Positions 1 to 6,104 of a stretch of DNA of 15,782 nucleotides are shown here, in pieces. The notes under the pieces were generated by a model. It was given only the letters and a program-made list of their open reading frames with translations. It made no database searches and was not told the DNA's origin. Each line of letters starts with the position of its first letter. Positions within the stretch are counted from its first letter, which is position 1. The position numbers were made by a program, and so were the translations under genes. This DNA comes from Sphingomonas sp. Lineage in GTDB: Bacteria; Pseudomonadota; Alphaproteobacteria; Sphingomonadales; Sphingomonadaceae. The stretch covers positions 1-15,782 of the forward strand of contig JAIERC010000301.1 of the NCBI GenBank assembly GCA_019747165.1, read 5' to 3'.

Positions 1-529
1 TGCGACAATTTTCGATTCGGCCCTGCGTGTTGATGGTCCACGCGACAACCGACGTGCCTTCCTTCTCCTCGCGGAGTGCAGACGGCGGATAATCGTCCTG
101 CGTCACCCAGCTCGCTTCATCGCCACGGGCACCGGCGGCCTGGCTAACGCGCGGCGGGGCTGGCGGCGCAGGCGGGGCTGGCGGCGCAGGCGGGGCTGGC
201 GGCGCAGGTGTATATTGCTGCTGTGGCGGCGCTTCCCGAACGGTCACCACCGTTTGCGGTGGCGGATTCGGATTTTGCACGATCGGCGGAGGAGAGACCA
301 CGGGCGGTGGTGTCTGCGGCTGATCTGGTGGTGGCGGCGGCGGCGGTTCGTCTGGCGGCGGCGGTGGCGGTGGCGCCACGTCAAACGTGTTGAGTTTTTC
401 CGAGACCTTCTTGACGTACTGATACGCAAGCCCGGTCACGAACGCATAACCGATAACGGCATGGATAAGGGCGACGATAATGATCGCCACCACTTTGTTG
501 CCGCTATCTTTCCGATCTGCATATGCCAT
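1..529 (-). CDS. tonB: TonB-family energy transducer, partial (C-terminus beyond left edge)
   Basis: This is an open frame from an ATG at 529 to the left edge: 176 codons with no stop, so the C-terminal part is missing. TonB couples the ExbB/ExbD proton channel to outer-membrane receptors for iron complexes and other large substrates. Visible parts are a short cytoplasmic N-terminus (MAYADRKDSGNK), one membrane anchor at about residues 12-34, and a long periplasmic linker with two runs of seven prolines (53-59 and 62-68). A Pro-Pro-Ala repeat follows at about 108-126. The start of the TonB C-terminal domain is seen from about 141 (WVTQDDYP..AL, then GRIENCR). GGAG lies 12 bases before the ATG. 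The N-terminal pattern matches the sphingomonad TonB proteins I know. The exbB/exbD genes usually found nearby would be off the left edge. The identification is firm; which TonB paralogue it is cannot be told. Confidence 0.9.
   Translation of the reverse strand, partial: MAYADRKDSGNKVVAIIIVALIHAVIGYAFVTGLAYQYVKKVSEKLNTFDVAPPPPPPPDEPPPPPPPDQPQTPPPVVSPPPIVQNPNPPPQTVVTVREAPPQQQYTPAPPAPPAPPAPPAPPAPPRVSQAAGARGDEASWVTQDDYPPSALREEKEGTSVVAWTINTQGRIENCR
153..206. repeat. Three perfect 18-bp tandem repeats inside tonB
   Basis: The unit GGCGGGGCTGGCGGCGCA occurs three times without a mismatch, at 153-170, 171-188 and 189-206. On the coding (minus) strand each unit adds six residues of the Pro-Pro-Ala linker, so gain or loss of a unit changes linker length without shifting the frame. 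Exact identity between copies, including third codon positions, suggests recent slippage rather than selection on the protein alone. Confidence 0.9.
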
Positions 530-753
530 TCAGGTACGAAACTCCAATTGCACCGACAGTTTTCACCCGCAGCATCCGTAGCGACGGGTTGCCTTAGGGC
601 TGCCGTGAGCCGTTATATCCTTCACCGAGGCAAAAGTCTCTATCGCCACCTCAGTACCGACGCAAACGCTTTGTCGGGCGCAACAAACGTACAATCTAAG
701 CGTGGCAGAATTATTTCTGTTCGAGCGCACGTCAATCCACTAACGATTCGGTC
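530..753. promoter_or_regulatory. Divergent intergenic region between tonB and the secreted-protein gene
   Basis: The 224 bases between two divergent starts should hold both promoters. The best -10-like hexamers are TACAAT at 690-695 (plus strand, about 58 bases before the ATG at 754) and TATAAC on the minus strand at 617-612 (about 80 bases before the tonB start). Neither has a convincing TTGACA-like partner at 16-18 bases. I see no clear Fur-type palindrome, although a tonB gene might be expected to have one. The assignment is weak. Confidence 0.3.
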
Positions 754-1608
754 ATGAGCAACATTTCGAGAAACATGCCATTGTTGGCAATTGCCTTGAT
801 TGTAAGCGGTTCTGGTTCGGCGCCTGCGCAGCGCCGCCCGGCCCCTGTATCGCCACCGGTCGCCATCGCCGCGCCGCCCTACGCTGCCGTCGCCGATCTG
901 GTCCTGCGGTCGCCTATCATTGTCGATGCTGCGATCCGCAGCGCCGAAAAGCTAAAGGGTCCCGAGGCCGCCGGTGCGCCGACAGGCTATGTCAGACTAT
1001 ATGTGCAGGCCGACGTCCAAGCATTGGTGCGCGGTACTGATCCGGTGCCGTCCCGCATTGGCTATATCCTTGATGTTCTACCCGATTCGCGGGGTAAAAT
1101 CGAAAAGCTGAACAAGCGCAGGGTGCTGCTCTATGCGCGCCCTGTGCTCCGTTTGGGCGGGCAAATTCAGCTAACCGGTCCCGATTCGCAGCGGAACTGG
1201 ACCCCGGCGCTCGATTCGCTCAGCCGCCAAATTGCGAAAGACGCGCTTGCCGCAGATGCACCGCCGATCGTCACGGGCATCGGCAATGCGTTCCATGTGC
1301 CCGGTTCCCTGCCCGGCGAAGGAGAAACGCAGGTATTCCTGATGACTCAGGATGGTCGCCCCGTTTCGCTCAGCATTTTGCGCCGCCCAGGGGAGGCACC
1401 GCATTGGGCGGTGGCGCTCAGTGAAATCGTCGATGAAGCCGCCGCCCCTCCAGCACGCGATACATTGCTCTGGTATCGGCTGGCCTGTGCCCTTCCGGCA
1501 CAATTACCGGCCAACGCGACAGAAAAAATGGTCGCTGCCGACGCCAGCGCAGCGGCTGAAGATTACCGCTTCGTCCTCAGTTCGCTAGGTCCCTGCATCA
1601 GAAGCTGA
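754..1608 (+). CDS. Secreted protein of unknown function, conserved in sphingomonads
   Basis: The product has 284 residues and no enzyme motif that I recognise. The N-terminus is a signal peptide: n-region MSNISRN, hydrophobic core at about 9-19, and a likely cleavage after APA near residue 25. The mature protein is probably periplasmic or outer-membrane associated. Recognisable blocks are the DLVLRSPIIVDAAIRSAEKLKG stretch at about 48-69, RLYVQADVQALVRG at 81-94, GNAFHVPGSLPGEGETQVFL near 177-196, and a C-terminal part with LWYRLACALP. From memory these blocks recur in many sphingomonad proteins annotated only as hypothetical. The ATG at 754 is preferred over the one at 775 because it gives the signal peptide a basic n-region; neither has a strong ribosome binding site. 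It is divergent from tonB and convergent with the Rossmann-like gene. Confidence 0.8.
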   Translation: MSNISRNMPLLAIALIVSGSGSAPAQRRPAPVSPPVAIAAPPYAAVADLVLRSPIIVDAAIRSAEKLKGPEAAGAPTGYVRLYVQADVQALVRGTDPVPSRIGYILDVLPDSRGKIEKLNKRRVLLYARPVLRLGGQIQLTGPDSQRNWTPALDSLSRQIAKDALAADAPPIVTGIGNAFHVPGSLPGEGETQVFLMTQDGRPVSLSILRRPGEAPHWAVALSEIVDEAAAPPARDTLLWYRLACALPAQLPANATEKMVAADASAAAEDYRFVLSSLGPCIRS

Positions 1609-1628
1609 GTTGCCCGTGCTGCTCAGCT
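1603..1628. terminator. Inverted repeat covering both stop codons of a convergent gene pair
   Basis: AGCTGAG (1603-1609) and CTCAGCT (1622-1628) form a perfect 7-bp stem around a 12-base loop. The stop codon of the plus-strand gene (1606-1608) lies in one arm and that of the minus-strand gene (1623-1625) in the other. There is no T-run on either side, so an intrinsic terminator is doubtful. Part of the symmetry arises because both genes end Ser-stop (AGC TGA). Confidence 0.25.
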
Positions 1629-2015
1629 CGTAACCGGGCGCGGCTCAATCGTCAAAATCTGTCCGGTGACCGATTGGGCCGACAGCAGATAGGCTATTGC
1701 GGCCAAAGCATCGGCAAGGTGGGCAGCAGCGGCAAGCTGCATGGCGCAAACCCGGGTGGCTGGTGCGCGCGCAACCGCTAGCGGTTCAATCGACGCGAGC
1801 AACAAGTGCCGATCGATCGGTGTCCACCCCGCATCGATGATCATGATGATCACGCTCGCCGCAACCTCGCGAGTCCGCTGGATGATGGCTGCAACGCTGC
1901 CGCTGGCCACAAGCACCAGATGATCGCTGAGCGTGTCGGCCCCAAATGCCCGCTCGGCTAGCGCCGCCGCAATTTCACGGGCAAGCGGCCCTTGCCCCTC
2001 AATCCTGGTCGTCAT
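1623..2015 (-). CDS. Short SDR-like (Rossmann) protein coupled to folB
   Basis: The product has 130 residues, about half the length of a short-chain dehydrogenase/reductase. The C-terminus (LADALAAIAYLLSAQSVTGQILTIEP) matches the end of the SDR fold, where helix alpha-F is followed by a SxxVTGQ..xVDGG strand, but the usual GG is lost. The Gly-rich TGxxxGIG cofactor motif and the YxxxK catalytic pair are both missing, so oxidoreductase activity is not expected. The start ATG overlaps the folB stop as ATGA, pointing to translational coupling. Full-length SDR/FolM-like or short Rossmann-like genes next to folB occur in this order as far as I recall. It may be a degenerate pteridine reductase kept for a structural role, or a decaying gene. 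Confidence 0.65.
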   Translation of the reverse strand: MTTRIEGQGPLAREIAAALAERAFGADTLSDHLVLVASGSVAAIIQRTREVAASVIIMIIDAGWTPIDRHLLLASIEPLAVARAPATRVCAMQLAAAAHLADALAAIAYLLSAQSVTGQILTIEPRPVTS

Positions 2016-2386
2016 CGTTGACGATGGCGTGTTAACGTCATGCCGATTGCCTCGCCCTGCTCGGAAATCGCGAGTTTGACGATCTTAACCCGCACTGCCT
2101 GCACGCGTGAATCCTCGCGCAATAATGTCGTCGCAATGTGATCGGCAACGCCTTCAATCAGCGTAAAATGAACTCCTTGCGGCAAGGCGCTGGTCGCCGC
2201 CTTCTTCAGATCAAGGTAATTTTTCGACGCGGACAAGGGCGTATCCGGCGCAAAAAACGGCGTACAATCCAGATCGACCGTCATCGATATCAGCAGCGGC
2301 TGGGGCAGATGCGTTTCCTCCGAATAAATGCCCGTCAAAACGGACACTTCGAAATCATGCACTTCCAGCTGTAGTCGATCGTTCAA
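2012..2386 (-). CDS. folB: Dihydroneopterin aldolase
   Basis: FolB converts 7,8-dihydroneopterin to 6-hydroxymethyl-7,8-dihydropterin plus glycolaldehyde in cytosolic folate synthesis. The 124 residues match the usual 115-130. Family features seen are VLTGIYSEE at about 16-24 (substrate-binding Glu), YLDL with Tyr57, TLIEGVADHIA at 75-85 (Glu78), and VRVKIVKL near the end, whose Lys104 fits the catalytic lysine; Leu follows it where Pro is common. The start is a TTG at 2386, chosen because AAGGGG lies eight bases upstream and there is no in-frame ATG or GTG nearby upstream. The stop overlaps the start of the 130-residue SDR-like gene. Other folate genes are not in the window. FolX-type epimerase activity is an alternative in this superfamily but less likely. 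Confidence 0.85.
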   Translation of the reverse strand: MNDRLQLEVHDFEVSVLTGIYSEETHLPQPLLISMTVDLDCTPFFAPDTPLSASKNYLDLKKAATSALPQGVHFTLIEGVADHIATTLLREDSRVQAVRVKIVKLAISEQGEAIGMTLTRHRQR

Positions 2387-2394
2387 GCCACGGG

Positions 2395-2400
2395 CCCCTT
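2395..2400 (-). promoter_or_regulatory. Ribosome binding site supporting the TTG start of folB
   Basis: On the minus strand AAGGGG is followed by eight bases and then TTG at 2386. This spacing is ideal, and no other site nearby fits, so it decides the unusual start codon. Confidence 0.6.
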
Positions 2401-2458
2401 GCGTAATGAGCGGCGCGCCATAGCAGATTGCCGCTTGGTGGGAAGCGGCCTGCCCGCC

Positions 2459-3091
2459 TTAGGCTGCAGCACTGGGCCGTGCGGACATCATTTCATGCCA
2501 TTTTTTCAAGGCCTTATGGCCATCTGAGACCGTCAACCCCGAACGCGCGGCAAAATCGATCGTGACCAGCGCTGTGATATCGGCAAAGCTGAAAGCATTC
2601 CCGGCGATCCATGAAGACTCGCCGAGCCGCGCCTCGAGCGCGTTAATGAAAGCGCGCCACATGATCGCTGCGCGCTCAACCAGATCAGGAATAATCGATG
2701 TCGGTGGCAGTTTTCCTGGAAGCGCTCGGCCTTCCATTTGCGGCTTGCTGTTGCGAAACGCATAGACAGCCGCAGCATAGCCATCCGATTCAATCTGGCG
2801 GGTCCATGCCTCGATCCGCGCGATTCCGAGCGGATCTGTCCCAAAAAGGGGCGGTTCGGGGTGGAGCGCTTCGAAATATCGGCAAATCGCCGTCGATTCG
2901 CAAATCACCTCGCCGTCGTCGAGCACAAGGGCCGGCACAACCCCACGCGGGTTGATTGCCAGATAAGCGGGGTCCAATTGCTCATTCTGGCGCAAATCGA
3001 TGCTAACCCGTTCAACTGAAATATTTTTCTCGGCCAGATATATCCGCACCCGCCGCGGACTCGGGGCCCAGGCCGAATCATAGAGTTTCAT
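2459..3091 (-). CDS. Glutathione S-transferase family protein
   Basis: This is a cytosolic two-domain GST of 210 residues, the normal length. The N-terminal thioredoxin-like domain (about 1-78) has the active-site region SAWAPSPRRVRIYLAEK, in which Ser11 is the likely catalytic residue of a theta/beta-like enzyme. It also has the cis-proline motif GVVP (Pro53) and the glutathione gamma-glutamyl binding pair Glu65-Ser66 in ICESTAICRY. The helical C-terminal domain follows, with the typical GNAFSFADITALVTIDFA block that forms the N-capping/hydrophobic staple region. A GAGGA ribosome binding site lies about seven bases before the ATG at 3091. The 72-base gap to folB has no obvious terminator, so read-through into folB is possible. 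The substrate cannot be inferred. Confidence 0.88.
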   Translation of the reverse strand: MKLYDSAWAPSPRRVRIYLAEKNISVERVSIDLRQNEQLDPAYLAINPRGVVPALVLDDGEVICESTAICRYFEALHPEPPLFGTDPLGIARIEAWTRQIESDGYAAAVYAFRNSKPQMEGRALPGKLPPTSIIPDLVERAAIMWRAFINALEARLGESSWIAGNAFSFADITALVTIDFAARSGLTVSDGHKALKKWHEMMSARPSAAA

Positions 3092-3147
3092 TCCAGCATC
3101 CTCGTTCCGCTTGTGTTCAGCACCGCGGAGGCTAAAGCGCGCGACCC

Positions 3148-3164
3148 TGGGCGTCCATTGCCCA
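3148..3164. promoter_or_regulatory. Small palindrome between divergent GST and acetyltransferase genes
   Basis: TGGGC (3148-3152) and GCCCA (3160-3164) form a 5-bp inverted repeat with a 7-base centre in the 91-base divergent gap. This is the kind of site a dimeric regulator might bind, but it is short and could be chance. I see no convincing -35/-10 pair in this gap. Confidence 0.2.
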
Positions 3165-3182
3165 ACCTCAATTTAAGGGCCT

Positions 3183-3701
3183 GTGTCAGTGATTAGCCTT
3201 GTGCCCCTCAACGAAATTGCACCGGGCGACATCGAATCGCTGCTCGATTCGGCGTTTGGCACTGATCGGCACAATCGTACTGCCTATCGGATTCGTTACG
3301 GCGTGACTTTCCTTCCCGCCCTGAGCTTTGCTGCGATCGAATCGGGGCAATTGGTGGGCGCCATCCAATGTTGGCCTGTCGCCCTCGCTCTTGACGAAGG
3401 CGATTCGGTACCGCTGGTGATGGTTGGGCCGGTCGCTGTCCGCCCCGATCGCCAACGCGACGGCATCGGACGGCAATCAATGACGCATATGCTGGGACGC
3501 GCCGAAGCAACCGGTGATGACCGGGCGCTGATGCTGATCGGCGACCCCGAATATTATGGCCGTCTGTTCGGCTTTACGGCGGATCGAACCGCGCTTTGGC
3601 GAGCGCCGGGCCCGGTCGAGCAGCGTCGCCTGCTCGCGCGGGGTGATCAGGTGCCGACCGCAGCCGGTATGCTGGGGCCCGGCGTGACGATCGCCGCCTG
3701 A
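3183..3701 (+). CDS. GNAT-family N-acetyltransferase (YhbS-like)
   Basis: GNAT enzymes transfer an acetyl group from acetyl-CoA to an amine on a small molecule or protein. The product has 172 residues. Motif A, which binds the CoA pyrophosphate, is VAVRPDRQRDGIGRQSM at about 84-100, containing the RQRDGIGR form of Q/RxxGxG/A. The preceding strand is VPLVMVGPVAV. GDPEYYGRLFGF at 120-131 is the motif B region typical of the YhbS-like group. GTG at 3183 has AAGGG only three bases away, whereas the in-frame GTG at 3189 lies nine bases from it, so the true start may be 3189. The gap of 38 bases to the DUF1285 gene allows co-transcription. The substrate is unknown. Confidence 0.82.
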   Translation: MSVISLVPLNEIAPGDIESLLDSAFGTDRHNRTAYRIRYGVTFLPALSFAAIESGQLVGAIQCWPVALALDEGDSVPLVMVGPVAVRPDRQRDGIGRQSMTHMLGRAEATGDDRALMLIGDPEYYGRLFGFTADRTALWRAPGPVEQRRLLARGDQVPTAAGMLGPGVTIAA

Positions 3702-3739
3702 CGCTTTACGCCGTCCACCGGCTGGCCTACCCAAATCCC

Positions 3740-4306
3740 ATGCCCATGGAGCCGCCCCCTGATCTTGCCGCGCTGTCGCTCGCCGATATTGCGCGGCTGG
3801 CACGGGATAAAAAGCTACCACCGGTCGACCGCTGGAACCCCAGCCATTGCGGCGATAGCGAGATGCGCATTGCCCGGGACGGGACCTGGTTTCATCAAGG
3901 ATCGCCGATTGGCCGGGTTGCCATGGTCCAGCTATTTTCAACGATTTTGCGGCGGGAGCCGGACGGCGGCTATGTCCTGGTTACCCCCGCCGAAAAGCTC
4001 GACATCGCGGTTGAGGATGCCCCGTTCGTTGCTGTTGAGATGAAGGTGGAAGGGTCAGGCCGCAGCAGAAAGCTGGCTTTCCGGCTGAATACCGGCGAAT
4101 TAGTTAGCGCCGATGCCGATCATGGCCTGCGCTTTGCCGATGGCGAGTCCGGCCCCCGCCCCTATCTCCATGTCCGCGCCGGACTGGAAGCATTGGTGGT
4201 GCGATCGGTCTATTATGAAATCGCGGCGCTGGCGCTGGAGGGGGATGATGAACCGGTCGGCCTGTGGAGCAACGGCAGCTTTTTTCCGATTGAACCAGCT
4301 ACATGA
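3740..4306 (+). CDS. DUF1285 (PF06938) family protein
   Basis: The 188 residues follow the DUF1285 pattern closely. Blocks are RIARDGTWFHQGSPIGR at about 43-59, LVTPAEKLDIAVEDAPFVAV at 80-99, PRPYLHVRAGLEALV at 139-153, and a C-terminal GLWSNGSFFPI. There is no signal peptide or membrane segment, so it is cytosolic. Family crystal structures exist, to my memory, and suggested a ligand-binding or signalling role, but no reaction is established. The gene overlaps the CoA pyrophosphatase start as ATGA, and that gene overlaps CCA, so the three are likely one translational unit; this neighbourhood is common in alphaproteobacteria in my recollection. An in-frame ATG at 3746 is an alternative start, and neither start has a clear ribosome binding site. 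Confidence 0.85.
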   Translation: MPMEPPPDLAALSLADIARLARDKKLPPVDRWNPSHCGDSEMRIARDGTWFHQGSPIGRVAMVQLFSTILRREPDGGYVLVTPAEKLDIAVEDAPFVAVEMKVEGSGRSRKLAFRLNTGELVSADADHGLRFADGESGPRPYLHVRAGLEALVVRSVYYEIAALALEGDDEPVGLWSNGSFFPIEPAT

Positions 4307-4905
4307 CACTGGCTGAACGGTTGCATCATGCGCTCGAAGCCGGGCGAACCTCTGAAACCATCTTGTTGACCGGCGATCATCGCGACCTTGATCTCGCCGC
4401 GACGGAAACCTTGCTCGCTGCAGCAGTGTTGGTGCCCATTACGGACCGGCCCGAGCCCGGCGTGATTCTTACCCAGCGCACCAACACACTGCGCCGTCAC
4501 CCGGGCCAGGTCGCTTTTCCCGGCGGGCGAATCGATCCGGGCGATGACGGGCCGATTGCCGCCGCGCTGCGGGAAGCAGAGGAAGAAATCGCTTTACCGC
4601 CCGATCAGGTGACCATCATCGGCCAGGCCGATCGCTATCGCACCGTTACCGGTTATGATGTGACGCCGGTCATTGGCGTCGTGCCCCCTGATTTGGTGCT
4701 GGTGGCAAGCGAGGCAGAAGTTGCCCATGTCTTTGAAGTGCCTTTGGCCTTCATCCTGGATCCCGCAAATCATCTCCAGGCAAGCATCGACTGGCAGGGA
4801 CGTCAGCGCCATTATTACGAGATCCTGTGGGCGGATCGACGGATTTGGGGCGCGACTGCCGCGATGATCGTCAATCTTTCGCGGCGGCTGCAATGGAACG
4901 TCTGA
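4303..4905 (+). CDS. nudL: NUDIX CoA pyrophosphatase (NudL-like)
   Basis: The product has 200 residues. NudL-type enzymes hydrolyse coenzyme A and derivatives to 3',5'-ADP and 4'-phosphopantetheine, using Mg or Mn. The CoA-specific motif upstream of the Nudix box is present: ILTQRTNTLRRHPGQVAFPGG at about 55-75. The Nudix box follows, with RIDPGDD and REAEEEIAL at 90-98; Glu94 and Glu95 are the metal ligands. Ala97, where a generic Nudix box has Gly, also occurs in E. coli NudL (EEVAIPP), so it is normal for this group. VTGYDVTPVIGVVPPDL at about 115-131 is a further NudL hallmark. The start ATG overlaps the DUF1285 stop by four bases, and the end overlaps the cca start by 13 bases. Confidence 0.9.
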   Translation: MTLAERLHHALEAGRTSETILLTGDHRDLDLAATETLLAAAVLVPITDRPEPGVILTQRTNTLRRHPGQVAFPGGRIDPGDDGPIAAALREAEEEIALPPDQVTIIGQADRYRTVTGYDVTPVIGVVPPDLVLVASEAEVAHVFEVPLAFILDPANHLQASIDWQGRQRHYYEILWADRRIWGATAAMIVNLSRRLQWNV

Positions 4906-6104
4906 TCCTGCCCCAGGCCGCGTGGCGCGACCGGGCTGGCCTTGCATCCCTTTTATCCGCCCTCGGCGCGACCCAGGGCGATGCGCGCTTCGTCGGCGGG
5001 GTAGTGCGCGATACGTTGCTGGGATTGCCCGTGCAGGATATCGACATTGCGACGCGGCTGACGCCGGACACGGTCATGCAGCGTCTGAAAAACGCCGATA
5101 TCCGTGCCGTCCCAACCGGATTGGCCCATGGCACGATCACCGCCATACTGCCCGATGGGCCGGTCGAAGTCACGACGCTGCGCCGCGATATCGCCACCGA
5201 TGGCCGCCATGCCACGATCGCTTTTACTGATGATTGGAAAGATGACGCGGCGCGCCGCGATTTCACGATCAACGCGCTCTATGCTGACCCGCTGAGCGGC
5301 CAGCTGTTCGATTATTTTGGCGGGCTAGATGATCTGGCGGCACGTCAAGTCCGCTTCATTGGCGATCCATTACAGCGCATTGCCGAGGATCACCTCCGCA
5401 TCCTTCGATTCTTCCGCTTTCTGGCGCGGTTCGGGGATACAGCCGATGCCGATGGCCTTGCCGCTTGCACCGCACGCGCCAATGATCTGATGGCGCTTTC
5501 GCGCGAACGGATTGCCGACGAATTGCTCAAGCTGCTGCATGTTCCCGGCGCGGCGACGATCGTCCAACTCATGCTCACCAACGGCATTTTGGCACCGGTA
5601 CTGCCCGAAATTACCAGCACCGATCGGCTGACGCGAGTCATGGCACTGGAGCGGGAAGCGGGCCTAGAGGGCGATCCGATCCGGCGGCTGTCGGCGCTGC
5701 TGGCCGATGAACCCGCGCTCGGCGAGGCAATCGGTGCACGGCTGAAGCTCTCCATTGCCAATCGCAAACGGATGATGCTGGCGTTGGATGCCACACCGTG
5801 GCCGAATCCCTTCGCTCTTGCCTATCGAATTGGCGTCGAAAGCGCAGTCGATCGGCTGATTCTCCATTGCCCAGCCGAAAAGGCGATTGATGAAGTGCGG
5901 CTTATCTTGGGCTGGACGCCACCCCGGCTGCCGGTGTCCGGGGGAGCTCTGGTCGAGCGCGGCATCGATCGCGGTCCCGGTGTCGCCCGCACGCTCCGCC
6001 AGATTGAGGATCAATGGGTCGCCGAAAATTTCCCGGACGATGCTCGGTTATCCGCGATCATTGACGCTTCGGTCGATCAGGCGTTGCGCGCTACCAAAAA
6101 TTGA
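4893..6104 (+). CDS. cca: CCA tRNA nucleotidyltransferase / poly(A) polymerase family
   Basis: This class II nucleotidyltransferase of 403 residues adds or repairs the 3' CCA of tRNAs. Motif A is FVGGVVRDTLLG followed by the DxD metal-binding pair Asp49 and Asp51 (VQDIDIATRL). Motif B is RRDFTINALY at 121-130. The nucleotide-selecting region includes EDHLRILRFFRFLARF at about 165-180, and ERIADELLKLL at 205-215 completes the core. The rest is the helical body and tail, without an HD domain. The ATG at 4893 lies inside the nudL end; an upstream in-frame ATG at 4827 would give a longer overlap and an N-terminus unlike the family, so I reject it. The 3' end overlaps the opposing GGDEF/EAL gene by 28 bases. 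Confidence 0.92.
   Translation: MERLILPQAAWRDRAGLASLLSALGATQGDARFVGGVVRDTLLGLPVQDIDIATRLTPDTVMQRLKNADIRAVPTGLAHGTITAILPDGPVEVTTLRRDIATDGRHATIAFTDDWKDDAARRDFTINALYADPLSGQLFDYFGGLDDLAARQVRFIGDPLQRIAEDHLRILRFFRFLARFGDTADADGLAACTARANDLMALSRERIADELLKLLHVPGAATIVQLMLTNGILAPVLPEITSTDRLTRVMALEREAGLEGDPIRRLSALLADEPALGEAIGARLKLSIANRKRMMLALDATPWPNPFALAYRIGVESAVDRLILHCPAEKAIDEVRLILGWTPPRLPVSGGALVERGIDRGPGVARTLRQIEDQWVAENFPDDARLSAIIDASVDQALRATKN

Noticed and set aside
215..757. Open frame of 180 codons on the plus strand across tonB and the intergenic region
   Set aside because: It is rich in Arg and Trp, a typical antisense shadow of the proline-rich tonB, and has no family resemblance.
4530..4600. Ala in place of the Gly of the Nudix box in the CoA pyrophosphatase
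   Set aside because: E. coli NudL has the same Ala (EEVAIPP), so it is a group feature and not a defect.
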